Shown: positions 45,070 to 57,581 of the stretch, one piece after another
How the letters are laid out: each line of letters opens with the position of its first letter
Numbering within the stretch: position 1 is the stretch's first letter
From: Eucalyptus grandis
Lineage: Eukaryota; Streptophyta; Magnoliopsida; Myrtales; Myrtaceae
Assembly: GCF_016545825.1 (NCBI RefSeq)
Contig: NC_052612.1
Span: 7,998,001 to 8,062,000, forward strand
Reading direction: 5' to 3'
Length of the DNA stretch: 64,000 nucleotides
Notes under the pieces: generated by a model
What the model was told of the DNA's origin: nothing
Database searches by the model: none
What the model saw: only the letters and a program-made list of their open reading frames with translations
Made by a program: the position numbers and the translations under genes

Positions 45070-46772
45070 TATCACACCTCGAATTCTAGCAAAAAAGGGA
45101 ATAAGACGGCTATCTTTCCACCTGAACGATGTAGCCTCTATCTACCCAAAAGTCAACTCCAAAATCTCCCGAATAACACTCTCACTCTAATAGCCACTAA
45201 TTGAGGACCTGAAAAGCATGAAAGATGAATGGAATGAGTAACCTTAGCCTAATGAGTAGTACTCATATCTTCTAAGTAGATCGAGTATCCACTATGTACT
45301 TTGCAAAATAATATTAAAACTCATTTATCTCAATTTCATAACATAATACACATATAAGATAAAGATGAGTTCTATCGTTCTAACATAACTATATACATAT
45401 AAAAAAATACTCCTTAAATCAATATCATTACGACAAACATCAATGGTTAAGTCCATGTTTAGGTCCATTAATCAATCTCAAAAAAACCCATGTCAATGGT
45501 CCATTATATCAACTAATATCAAGTCACATGTCAATAGTCCATCCATTGGCCAAACCCCTACTTAAATATCTACCACGATCACGCATAATGCTCCATGACA
45601 AGGTAACCAAGCTCACCTTTGGCAAGGTTTCCACTTATATTGCCGGTAGGTAGCTCACAAGACTATCCTAACTAGTATGCATACCTAAAAACCCCTTATT
45701 GGGCTCATAGCGATATTAGGTACCAACACAAATTCACAACAGTATCCTTCACAATTCACAAGCTAATTTGGAATTAGTATCACAAAATGGTTTCACAAAC
45801 CAAACATATAATCTTTCTCTCAACTCCATTCATCAAACATAATACATTTTACAAGGCATTTCTCAAACCATTTCGGAAGCCATTTTATAAATCATAAAAC
45901 GTTTCACAAACCATTTCAGAATCCACTTCATAAACCATATTTACAAATCAATTCATACATATACATATAACCTTTCTCAACAACTTTCCAAAAACATTTG
46001 GCAAACCATTTACAAATATCAAATTGTAATAACTTATAATATATCAAATTTCTATAATTTTTAAGACATGAGTTTACTAATTCAAAGAAGAGATAGCACA
46101 ACTCACATATGAATGCCCAAATCAACCAACATGTAGCTAAACGGGTTGATGATTTCATAATTCTATCAATTAAACGAGAATCAACGTTAAAACTAAGTAA
46201 AACTCTACCTCAACTACAAAATTGCTAAACTACATCTAAACGCGAACAAAACAACTTCTATGCACTAATAAATCGTTCATTGAAGTGATTATTTAAGCCA
46301 TTCACAATGCGGAACGTGAATGTGAAATCCTAAGATTCTCACTCCAAATAAACTATTGCTCAAAAACAACTCTCGACAAACCCTATGGCTTCACGAAACC
46401 ATAACCCACCATTTTCATGAAATCTCATAACTCAACAACTCAGTAATCGGATTTCGCAACTTGATTTTCAAAAACTTTGAATATACGACATAATTCCCAA
46501 AACTACGACATAACTCCAAAAACTACTCCGATTAGAAGAATAAGACGCAAGCACTTACCATACATTGCAAATCAAAGTAACTCCAGCCTAGTGAGGCTCC
46601 CATGGCATGTACACACAAAGCTCTTTCTCTTTTCCCCTTTCTTTCTTTTTCTTTCTTTTCTTTTCCTCTTTGCTTTTCTTTATAAGCTAAAGCATCCACT
46701 TTTTTTTTTCTTTTCACTTTTCAACCCCTTTTTTCCTTGTGTTTTTTGGTCCCACTAAAGGCCAATATTACA
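45070..46772 (-). mobile_element. Solo LTR (family D), uninterrupted copy
   Basis: 1703 bp with CAAAA on both sides (45065-45069, 46773-46777). It proves that 1288-4446 is a later insert in the other copy. Short open frames inside are not genes. Confidence 0.8.
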
Positions 46773-48872
46773 CAAAAGGCCTATTCTAAGAAAAGCATTT
46801 GAAAAAGAAACTAGAAATAGGCTAGCTTTGATCAAGAAAAACATGTATTAAGCTCTTGCTTACAATGGGGAAAAGGTAACATATATATGCTTATATTGCA
46901 ATATCCTTCTGGAATCATTTCATGCAAACGATTAATTAACCTTTTGGCCGGGGAAAAATGGATTTGTCTGGGGATAATTCCCAATCAGAAACAAGAGACC
47001 TATCATAGTTGTCAATTTGCTTTTGATAACCAGACAAAACTAGGAACAAGATAATATCACAACAATAACACAAAAGAGCAGTCAATGCATGGAGAGGGCT
47101 GCAAAAGGTTGGAGGCTGAACAAGGGAGAGATGCATCTAAGGAAAATGGCCAAAGCTTCCCTCCCTCTCTCCATAGTCCATGAAGACAAAGTTAAAATTC
47201 AAAAAAAAATAAAAAATAAAAAAATAAAAAGGGTCTGCGGAAGCTTTATGTTGCTTTAGCAAAAGAAGGGGGTGATTGAAATAAAAGTTAATCCTAAAGT
47301 GAATCATTTGTTGTACGGGCAATTTATTGGGTTTTGAGGGGTTTAGCTCTCCATGGGAGGAGAGATGCTCTAAGGTAAATGGAACAATTTGCTTTTCTAT
47401 CACATGCAATTAAGCGGGAGTTACTTTATGGGCGAAATTTATGGAGGGTTGATGTCCATGTGTCGGGACTTTTCATGTAAGCTTTTTCATATGGAAAAAT
47501 GATACAAATAATTCATGAATTTTAACATAATGTATAATGTGATCTCTAAATTTTTAATTTATTTAATATGATCTATCAATTTTAACTCATTGTGCAATGC
47601 GGTTATTGAACTTTTAATTTGTTTAATGTAATATTTGAATTTTTTGTATATATTCAATTTAGTCACTAGATTATATGAAAATGTCCACCCTAATTTTGAA
47701 TTAATAAAAGACTATATTGAACATTTACATACCACTTAAAGACAACATTAAACATGTATAAAAATAAATGGATCACATTGAACAAATTAAAAGTTCATGG
47801 ATTACATTGCACATTGAACCAAAGGACAAATTTTTTAAATTAACAAAATTAAAATTATATCTCAATATAAATAATATTTGAATTCTAATATAAGAAATTC
47901 AAAATAACAAAAAAAATAATGAATTAATTATTATAATTTAATCTTATTTTTATTTTAATATATTCGAATTTAATTATTTTTATAAAATAATTTCAATATA
48001 TTAGTATTTTGATTATATTAGTACAATCTACTATTTAATAAAATTTTATTAGAGAATGATGGAGGGGAAAAAATAAAAAGAAATTAATTAATAAAAGAGG
48101 GGAAAATAAAATAAAAAACCAAATAAAATAAAGTAAGCTAGAGTATCACGAGAGATTTTTACCATTTCCATTTATAAAATTTTTGGTTCATTTTTACTAA
48201 TGTGTTGTTTATACCAAATAATATATATAATATAATGTGAATATATCCGACTATATTGCTATAATCACCAAACAATACCAATTTTTTTTTTTTTTATTTT
48301 ATATCCCATGCTATTTAGTCCTATCTCGATTAAAAATCCGGACGACCATATGTAGTCAAAAGGGCTTGAGATTTTCCACTATGATAAGATTGTAAGAAAT
48401 CAGCGAAGCTGAACCAAGAATTCTAGCCAAAAAAAGACCCAAGAATTGGCCGAGCAAATGCCCCTGGATAGAAAATCAATACATGAAAAGGAAATGGAAT
48501 CATGATTGGTATTTTTCTAGGAAGATGCCTTCTTTGACTAATATTCTGTTATCATATGGACATTTTTTATTTTATAAACAAAGTCCATAACATGATTGAA
48601 CAGCCCACAGACCAATTAAAGTTTTTTTTTTATTGAACTTGATTTGTTCCACAGAAATCGGATAATTTGAAAAATGTTTCCTCAAATTGACTGCTTGTAT
48701 AGTTTAAAGAAAGAATGAAGAAAAAGTGAAAATATTTTCCATTAACTAATTATTTTAAATGGTATAAATGATTATTTAAAAAAATATATTTTTAAATCAT
48801 TTACTTTCCGTGAAATAATCGCGCAGTCAAGTGAGAAGAGAATATCTAGTTAAGAAAACCTTTTTACATTTA
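46773..48872. repeat. Second copy of 6056-7414 joined to 10671-11444
   Basis: Here the two pieces are contiguous (junction at about 48113-48119), giving the empty site of LTR A. It holds the decayed inverted-repeat element M at 47496-47831. No gene. Confidence 0.8.
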
Positions 48873-49794
48873 GGGTCCGTTCGTTTCACGGAAAATGGGT
48901 CATTTCAGAAAATATTTTCCCAAAAGTCATTTTTTAGGAAAATGACAATATTTTCTAGTGTTCAGTTAAAACCTAAAAATGTTTTGGAAAATATTTTCCG
49001 GTGTTCGGTAAGGAAAATATTTTCTAAGACATCACCACTTAAGCATGCATCACTTACCGACCTATAAATCCATCAAATATGAACTTGCCTTTAAATCCAG
49101 GCAAACTTACTTCATATTTTTGTTCTCTCATTATCAACAAATGTTCATCTACTCTCAAAAATATTTGTATGAATTTTAAAAAGAAACAAAAGAGAAAAAA
49201 AGAAAAGCATGTACAACCCTCATGAGAATCTTTCAGTTGAGTGGCCTGTTCTCCTCCTACGTCTTTTGTGTTCTAATAAACAAAAGAAAAAATAAGCAAA
49301 GCATGTAAAGCACTTTGATTGAGTAATGTACAACTGTAGGATAGAATAAATAAAGAAAATGATAAGTAAGAGCGTAGAGCGCGAGCTTGAGATCGATGAG
49401 CTCGAGGTTCACCTAGCAATGGCCAACAACTAGTCAAGAAAGAAAAAGATGGGAAACAAAGAAAAAAAAAGAAATAGAAAAGAAAAAGGAAATTAAAAAT
49501 AATTCGAATTAAAAAAGAAAAAATAATTAAAAAATAATTCAAACAAAAAAAGAAAAGAAGAAAAAGAAATGGGAGGAGGAAGTGATGATTTGTAGAGGTG
49601 TGAGACAAGAGAGATCAAGTAAGGAAAATATTTTCCACTTTTCAAAAGTGGAAAACATTTTCCCTTAATTTAGAACACTTTTTTTTCCTTTCATGAAAAA
49701 CATTTTCCCCAAGGAATTCATTTTCCGTGAAACAAACGCCGAAAATTCGAAAAATATTTTCCCATAAATTATTTTCTGTGAAACGAATGGAGCC
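48873..49794. mobile_element. Harbinger/Tourist-like TIR element (copy 2)
   Basis: GGGTCCGTTCGTTTCACGG...ACGAATGGAGCC with TTA on both sides (48870-48872, 49795-49797). 922 bp, homologous to 11445-12423. Confidence 0.65.
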
Positions 49795-49878
49795 TTAATC
49801 TCTCTCTATATATGTGAGCTTCGGTTCAGCCTCTTCTCTTCATTCCCAAGTCCCAACTCCTAGAGACTAACTTCATCA
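49795..49878 (+). pseudogene. PR10-8, promoter and leader remnant of a PR-10 gene
   Basis: TATA box CTATATATG at 49806-49814, then the PR10-1-type leader (TTCGGTTCAGCCTCTTCTCTTC, AGAGACTAACTTCATCA), cut at 49878 by the copia LTR. The coding exons are not found on the far side of the insert, so this copy is dead. Confidence 0.85.
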
Positions 49879-50226
49879 TGTTAGACATAAAATTCATGAT
49901 GCGGAAGCCAAGATCAATTAAAGACAAACCTCCAACCATTGTTCTTGGAAAAACCTGAAATCAAAGAAAAATTGGGGACATGCTACTAACCCAATACCCT
50001 CATGTACTAATGGTGTATTCCAAATAGAAGAGTTTGTGTTAGACCTTGTTATCACCCGTCAGAAATGAACGTACGTTCCTTTTTATACACCGTCTCCCAT
50101 CAAGACGGTTACCAAATGGGCGGTTGTCACAAAAGGGTATGAAGCGTGGAAAAACTTCATGTCGAATAGTCGCAACTTTAAGAGAAAGTGTGGGTCCAAA
50201 ATGTGGGATCACAAAAATAAATAGCA
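49879..50226 (-). mobile_element. 3' LTR of the copia element
   Basis: 348 bp, TGTTAGACAT...AAATAGCA on the plus strand (TGCTATTTA...TCTAACA on its own strand). It is followed by the polypurine tract AAGTGGGAGAA (minus strand, about 50227-50243). Confidence 0.75.
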
Positions 50227-50589
50227 TTCTCCCACTTGATCCCATCATTTTTCATCATACAGATTATCCAACTAATTCCACAAAAACTTTATGCTTAAAG
50301 AAAAGAAACAAAACACATGGATCATGGCGATATGTCCTCTAAGAGTGAGTAATATCTTCCATATATCACATTGTATCTTATTTCTTTAATGTCAGCCTAT
50401 ATGTGACAACATATCTTAATGAATAAATCCCATGTTTATTCCAGAACCAAGAATATATGTTATTATCATAAACAACAAAATGTGTACACAAAAATTGAGA
50501 ATCAACATTACAACTGAATAAGAGTTTCATACAACAAAAATCGTTCATATGACGACAAATCACATGATGGGACTTATTCCTATACTAGT

Positions 50590-51885
50590 TACATGATCCT
50601 TATATTTCATTGGTGGCATGCCTTTAGTTAAACGATTGGCTATCATCAATTCAGTGCTAACGTGTTCAATGACCACTTTATTCTCCTTAACACGTTCCCT
50701 TATGGCTAAATACTTAATGTCGATATGCTTACTTCAACTGCCACTTTTGGCATTTTTAGCCATAATAACTGCAGCTGAATTGTCACAATATATTCTTAAT
50801 GGCCTAGAAATAGAATCAACAATTCTAAGCCCAGCAATGAAACTCTTCAACCATACACCATGCGAGGTAGCCTCAAAACATGAAACGAACTCAGCCTCCA
50901 TAGTGGAAGTAGCAGTCAAAGTCTGCTTGGCACTTCTCCATGACACGGCTACGCTAGCTAACATAAAAATGTATCAAGATGTTGATTTTCGTGAATCAAC
51001 GTAGCCCGCGAAGTCCGCATCCGAATAACTGACCACTTCCAAGTTGTCAGTCCGTCTATACATAAGCATATAGTCTTTGGTACCTTGAATGTATCTTATC
51101 ACTTTCTTTGTAGCTCTCTAGTGGTTGAAACCTGAATTACTCTGATATCTTCCCAATATTCCCATAGCAAAAGCGATGTCAGGTTGAGTGCAAACCTGAG
51201 CATACATCGAGCTTCCAATAGCAGAAGCATATGGAATGTTGTACATTTGTTCCCTTTCTAGATCGTTCTTCGAGCATTGGTTCAAATTGAACCCGTCACC
51301 CTTCACAATGGGTGCTATACTTAGTGAACAATCTTTCATCCAAAATCTCTCTAGGACCTTATTGATATAGGTTTTTTGAGATAGTCCTAAAATACCTCGA
51401 GGTCTATCTCTATGGATCTTAATGCCAATGACATAAGATGCATCACCCATATCCTTCATGTCAAAACTCTTAGAGAGAAATTGTTTCACCTCATGTAGCA
51501 ACCCCTTATCATTGGTTGCAAGTAGTATATCATCCACATACAGCACAAGGAAACAAATTTTGCTCCCACTGACCTTCTGGTATATACATTGATCCATGAC
51601 ATTCTCTACAAAACCAAATGAAGAGATTACATCATGAAACCTCAAGTACCATTGGCGGGATGCTTGTTTCAAGCCATATATAGATTTCTTAAGCTTGCAC
51701 ACCAAATGCTCACCTTTACTAGAGGGAAATCTTTCAGGTTGTTTCATGTAAACCTCCTCCTCCAGTTCTCCATTGAGGAACGCCGTTTTCACATACATCT
51801 GATGTAATTCCATATCAAAATGGGCAACCAATGCCAAAATAATACGAAGAGAATCTTTCTTAGATACGGGAGAAAAAGTTTCCAT
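50590..51885 (-). pseudogene. copia reverse transcriptase and RNase H
   Basis: RT frame 51118-51885: FSPVSKKDSLRIILALVAHF, KTAFLNGELEEEVYM, KSIYGLKQASRQWY and the catalytic YVDD in LVLYVDDILLA. RNase H: the frame 50734-50964 has SWRSAKQTLTATSTMEAEF and DNSAAVIMAKN, continuing to LTKGMP near 50620. Several stops and frameshifts separate the pieces, so no full product can be made. Confidence 0.92.
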
Positions 51886-53380
51886 GTAATCAATTCATTC
51901 CTTTTGAGTGAATCATTTGGCAACGAGTCTAACTTTATATCTTTCAATGTTACCCAATGAGTCATTCTTAGTTTTGAAGACCCATTTACAACCAATGGCC
52001 TTCGCACCATCAGGTAACTGAACCAAATCCCAGACTTCGTTAGATGCCATAGAACTCATCTCTTCCTTCATGGCATTGTATCACAAATTAGATTTATCAC
52101 TATCCATGGCTTGTGAAAACGTTTCGGGATCATTCTCAGCTCCAATATTGTAGTCAGACTCTTGTAAATACACAATATAATCACTAGGAATTGTCGATTT
52201 CCTTATTCTAGCATATCTTCTCAATGTTACATCAACATTCTCTTGAGGAGCGTGTTGTTCAACTGGTTGTTCAACAGTTTCTGGTAATTGCTGAACAATT
52301 AGATCTACTAGATCAATATCAGCAGGTTGTGGAATTTCAACGATTGGTTGTTCAATAGTCAGCTGAACTAAAGGGGCATTATGAGCAACAACCAACCCTA
52401 AACTTGAGGTGGAAGGATGAATGTTTGGATGATATTTCTTAGGTACAAGGTTCTTCGATTGATTGCTCCCACTAATCAAGTCATTTTCAAGAAATTTTGC
52501 ATTTTTTGATTCCACAATCTTAGTGGTGTGAGATGGACAATAAAACCTATATCCCTTAGACCTTTTGGCATATCCAATGAAATACCCACTTATGGTCCTT
52601 AGGTCCAACTTCTTTTCTTGTGGATTATAAACTCTCACTTCAGACGGGTATCCCCAAACGCGCACATGATACAAACTCGGTTTCCAACCCTTAAATAACT
52701 CAAAATGTGTCTTTGGGACAGCCTTGGTCGGAACTCGATTTAATATGTACACTGCCGTCTTAAGTGCTTTAGTCCATAAGGATTTAGGAAGTTTGGAGCT
52801 GCTAAGCATACTACCCACCATGTCTAATAAGGTCCAATTTCTTCTTTCCGCTACGCCATTTTGGTCCGAAGAACCAAGCATAGTATATTGGGCAATTATC
52901 CTATGCTCTTGAAGAAATCTTGCAAATGGACCAGATGCTTGTCCATCTTCAGTGTATCTACCATAGAATTCTCCACCTTTATCTGATCTCACGATCTTAA
53001 TTTGCTTATCGCATTGTTTCTCTACTTCCGCCTTAAATACCTTAAAGGCATCTAATGCTCTCATATTTATTATGAATAAAGTAGAGATACATATAACGTG
53101 AGTAATCATCTATGAAGGAGATGAAGTATTTCTAACCACAAGAGTCCATATCTGGACTACATATATCTGTATGTATGATTTCTAATATTTTTGTACTCCT
53201 CTTGGCACATTTCTTTGTCTTGTTAGTCTGCTTTCCCTTTAAGCAATCCACACAAGTATCACAATCAGTAAAATCTAAAGTACCGAGTACTCCATCATTT
53301 ACTAATCGCATAATTCTTTCTATGGAGATATATCCCAATCTTCAGTACCACAACATAGAGGAATGTTCTTTCACAACACA
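51886..53380 (-). pseudogene. copia integrase region
   Basis: GAG-pre-integrase piece with the zinc-binding CDTCVDCLKGKQ (53132-53338), then the catalytic core in 52081-53109: [18 protein letters not shown] (second Asp) and [15 protein letters not shown] (Glu), and the downstream [15 protein letters not shown] stop after MDSCG at about 53132 splits the core from the zinc-binding part; the stretch 51886-52080 is frameshifted. Confidence 0.9.
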
Positions 53381-53938
53381 TCATTTCATACCAGCTTTAT
53401 CATAAACATGCATCGCATCATAATAGGCATTATCTTGTAAATTAATTCGAAAAAGACCATTAGACAAAGTACCACTCCCAATAATTTCATATTTAATTGA
53501 TAAACAGAAGTTTGAATCTGAAAAGTTAATAGAGTATTCCAAAGGTACAAGTCTTGAAACTGAAATTAAGTTTCTAGAAAAACTAGAAACATAAAAGGTC
53601 TTTTCCAAATTCAAAACAAAGCCACTATTGAGAACTAGTCTACATGTCCCAATAGCTTCCACATGCAAACGCATCTTGTTTCCTGAATAGATACTTTGTT
53701 CACTTCACATTGGCTTCCTGTGGTTTTGAAAACCCTGCAAGGAATTCAAAATATGGATTGTAGATCCAGAATCAATCCACCAAGTGTTGTAACTTACATC
53801 AGTCATATTAGATTCATAACAAACACAAGAGATTGTATTACCTTTATTCTCGAGCTAGGCATTAAATTTGACACAATCCTTCTTTATATGCCCCTTCTGT
53901 TTACAGAAAAAACATTTGGATTCTTTCTTAATGTCAGC
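53381..53938 (-). pseudogene. copia zinc knuckle and protease
   Basis: On the minus strand, CFFCKQKGHIKKDC (zinc knuckle, around 53880-53925) is followed by WWIDSGSTIH (protease active-site DSG, near 53765). The frame 53381-53674 carries the C-terminal part of protease and the linker to integrase. Internal stops. Confidence 0.85.
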
Positions 53939-54294
53939 TTAGGGAGGTATTTTACATTTTCCCTTATGTTTGCCATGGCCCTTATTCTTTCCTTGTGTTG
54001 CCAAATGAGCACTTTCTCCCAATTCCATAATCAGTTTTTCTTCCTCTTGAACACACATGGTCATGAGCTCATTAATTGACCATTTATTCTTATGTGTGTT
54101 GTAAGAGATCTTGAAATGTGCATACTGTTGTGGGAGAGTGTTCAGAATATAATACACAAGAAAAGATTCAGATATCTCAACCTCAAGTTCCTTAAGCTGA
54201 GCTGTAATGTCCCTCATTTGCATGATGTGCTCACGCACACCTCTAACACTAGTGAGCTTAATGATGAAAACTTCATAATCAGGGTCATGACATG
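53939..54294 (-). pseudogene. copia gag, 5'-truncated
   Basis: UBN2-type gag sequence: LTSVRGVREHIMQMRDITAQ, then YYILNTLPQQYAHFK and SINELMTMCVQEEEKL, ending in a basic GKNKGHGKHKGKCK before the zinc knuckle. Its N-terminal half is replaced by the gypsy LTR at 54295. Confidence 0.88.
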
Positions 54295-57200
54295 TGTGAC
54301 ATCCTGATTTTCCAATTCTGGTTTCAATTGAATAAGTTGGGCATTTCATCTTTGCGCCTATAGCTCTTTTCTTTGAGTTGGCCACTCATGAGATAACTAG
54401 TCTATCAAATGAAGCCGTTAAGGAATCTAAACGCAATAGACTTGAGAATTCGACCAGGAACCGACTGCTCGACTGTGCTAATTAGCAAGGGTCACTACGG
54501 CTGCACTCAATTAGAGACCTGGAGATAGGTCGATTCAACGGAACCATGTAATTCGGTGTGGGTGATTCCACCTAATTGCACAATTATTATTGATCGGCAC
54601 TAAACCAATTTCTCTATCGTTTTGGTACCCTGTGTCCGTATTTGAAACCTCGAGATTTCTACAACAATCAAGAGTCACCAATGTGTCAAAGATGCACTTT
54701 GTGGCTTGAAAATAATTAACCACAGGTCAATTGCACAGAAAATTCCTAAAAGCTACCTGGTAGGTTAGAATGCGCTAAAGTCATGACAGATTGAATTTAA
54801 CTGTTAAATTGAACCCGATTACAGAAATTGGAAGTTCTATCAAGTCACAATTCATTTTAGAAATGTCAACTCATCTCCAGAAGATTTTTCTACAAACCGA
54901 GATTTTTGGCAGAAAAGTAAAGTAAGGCCGTTTTGTTCGAGATTGTCAAAGGGCCGTTTTTAATTGAATCTTCGGGATGCAAATCGGATCATTTGATGGG
55001 GAAATGTCATGAGAAATCCGATGACACATGGGTTGATTTAATTGAGCTTCAATTTGATGGAATTGAGTGAGAATTGATAGAATTTGATGCACAAATGTCT
55101 AAAATTCGTATGCCATGGGGCTAGGGACATTTTGCACCTATTAACAAGCTTGTGGAGGAAGCTTGAGGAGAGAGAGTGGCTGATGGCATGTGATGTCATG
55201 GTGGGGGCAAGTGGAAGGAGAGATTGACAAGTGTTGCAAGCTAGAGAGCCACCAAGGGAGCCCCCCCTCTTCACCAGCTTCTTCTTCCCCATTTCTTGGC
55301 TTTCTCCATTGTTGTTAAAGGAGAGAAGCTCGGCAAAAACCAGAGGAACCGAGCAGCACCAGCCCCTCCATCGTCGCACGCTAAGAAGGCCATCGTCGGC
55401 CATTTTCCTCCCTTGTTTTCCCCTCTTTCCGGTTTACGCCCCCAGCCGACCTTTCGCCAAAGATCCGAGTAAAAGTTAACTTCCGGTTGAATCAACGAAC
55501 GAGCCACCCATCGCCGCGAGGACGACATCCAAACCGTTCCAGAGCACCTCGCCGCTCGCCGGAACAATTCTCCGGCCGTCTCGTACGGCCGCTCGAAGCC
55601 GCCACTCACCGGACCGTCTGGAGTCACCTGGTTCCGCCTGTTTCGCCGGTTTCACGGTTTTCAGCCATTTTCTCCCCATTTCTACCCTACCTCCACCCAT
55701 ACCAACCACCAGCAAGATCCCCTTGACCCCTGAGAGCCGCCGGTTGCCAACCACCCGCTCGCCGGAGCTCCGATCGGCCCGTTTTTGCTGTTGAAGTTGT
55801 TGGTTTCTTCTCTGATTCAGCCAGATCGGCGTAAGACAAAAAAAGTTCCAGACTTCGAGGCCCGTTTTCAATGTCTTCTCGGCCTCCGTTGGTGTCGCCG
55901 CTTTGGGGTTTATCGACCGCCTTGGTGTCGTGGTCGCCGTGAACTCACCAGCGCGCAAAACCGGTGAGTTTATCCTCTAATCCTTGCTTAGTGAGTTAAT
56001 GACACTTAAGGGGTGTTTAGATTAGTCTAATTAGGTTTAGGTGGTTAGATTAGATTATTTTAATGTAAATTAGATTAGTTGTATGATTAGCTTAATAGTT
56101 GTTTAATTAGGGCTAATTGTATGATTAAATTAGTGTAATCTTGTTTAAGCCCTAATTAATTATTTTTAATTAATAAATTATTTCGAATTTATAAATATTA
56201 TTTTATTAAATTATATTATTATAATATAATATTTAATTATTTAATTTTCGGAATTAAATTTAATTATTTAATAATTTCGAAAATTTTGCGGGATGGCCGG
56301 TTGTTAGAATTGTTGATTGCAGCAATGCGGTCGGTTTGTGTTAATTGTAAGCTTAAATTGAGAAATTGAGTGATTGATGGTTATGGTTAATTATTCCAAA
56401 AGTGTGGAATTGAGTGATATTGATGAAGTTTTGTTATTTAACTTGAAAATACCGGTGTTGGCTTTTGGCACCGTAATTAGTTGGTAGGTCGGTTTGTCTC
56501 GATTGATTGAATGTATATTTATGTGGGGATTTATCCCAAAGTTGATTAGTGTTGGTTTTTGATGGGAAAATAACCGTGAGAGGTTGTGAGTTGAACCTAG
56601 AAAACCATCAAATCTAAATTATGCCGAGTGGGGCCATAATGCCACTACATATAACATTGTCGAGTGGGGCCGTAATGCCACTACATATAACATTGTCGAG
56701 TGGGGCCGTGATGCCACTACATATAGACTTGCCTATAAGGCTGTGATTGAGAGTCGAGAATGAATAGTCAGAATGACCGTGTGATGATTTCGATGACATG
56801 TAATCGACTAAGTCGATTGATCGCCGAATCGATCCGAGTAATTGAATTGTTTGGATGATGTGGTTGTCAATATTTATTGATTAAACTGACGTGCAGGAAG
56901 GAATTGAGGCGAGGTAAGTCCTCTATCCTATTTGTGTGGCTAGAGCGCCCTGAGGCGTATTTTATTCCTAATTGAGTTTTAGAGGGTACGACTCCCTGAG
57001 ATGTAGTCTCATCCTAGTTGTGGGATAATATTTCAAGTCCCTAGATGACGGTCGTGGAGGACCAAAAGTCTTGGAGTTCGGAAGGTGAAGGCTGAAGAAT
57101 CGGCGAACGTGTCTGACAAGTTGGTCATAGGACAATTCCCTAATTGTTGAGCCTATCTATTTTGTAGACAATCCAGTGTTGTATATAAACCTATGTGTTT

Positions 57201-57385
57201 ATAGAAAGCTTGTTTGGTTGTGATTGATTGCCTGCCTTTCATCCCAAGTTAAATGTTGTCAGGGGATTTGTTTCGCTTCCACATGTGCAATATAAATATG
57301 AATGGGTCGGCGACGTGTCCTGGGAAGTCGCATTTATATCGACCAAAGTGGGATATTCGCACTCTCGGAGGATCGGGGCGTGACA
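54295..57385 (+). mobile_element. 5' LTR (family B) of the gypsy element
   Basis: 3091 bp, TGTGACATCC...GGGGCGTGACA. Homologous to the solo LTR 1288-4446 and to the partial copy at 62170. It holds three 36-bp tandem units at 56625-56730 (CGAGTGGGGCCRTAATGCC...). Confidence 0.88.
56625..56730. repeat. 36-bp tandem repeat, three copies, inside LTR B
   Basis: CGAGTGGGGCC recurs at 56625, 56661 and 56697, exactly 36 bp apart. Confidence 0.92.
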
Positions 57386-57397
57386 TCCCCGTTTAAG

Positions 57398-57409
57398 TGG
57401 TATCAGAGC
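57398..57409 (+). promoter_or_regulatory. Primer-binding site for initiator tRNA-Met
   Basis: TGGTATCAGAGC, 12 bp after the LTR end. This is complementary to the 3' end of plant initiator tRNA-Met and is where minus-strand synthesis starts. Confidence 0.93.
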
Positions 57410-57581
57410 GGGTCTATGAATGGAGTGATAAGGTGCGATTGTTTATGGGATAGTTAGTAGTAATGGCTTTTAATTCATGATGGTGCATGTGTCTGATAGT
57501 TGATTGGTAAATTGTTTGGTAGGTCACTCAATTCTAATTCAATGTGAATTGGAAGGCAGGTCTCTGTAGAGAACTTGCGTT

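Larger units (their letters stand above)
43132..49878 (+). repeat. Tandem unit 4, hybrid
   Basis: It starts like units 1 to 3. From 44653 it follows the block found at 788-12530. It ends in a PR-10 leader of the PR10-1 type and not of the PR10-5 type. LTR D (45070-46772) is inside. Confidence 0.75.
49879..54294 (-). mobile_element. Ty1/copia retrotransposon, minus strand, 5' end lost
   Basis: In minus-strand order: gag, zinc knuckle, protease, integrase, RT, RNase H, polypurine tract and 3' LTR. Frames are broken by stops and shifts. The 5' LTR and start of gag are missing because the gypsy LTR begins at 54295. No matching 5' target site can be shown. Confidence 0.93.
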
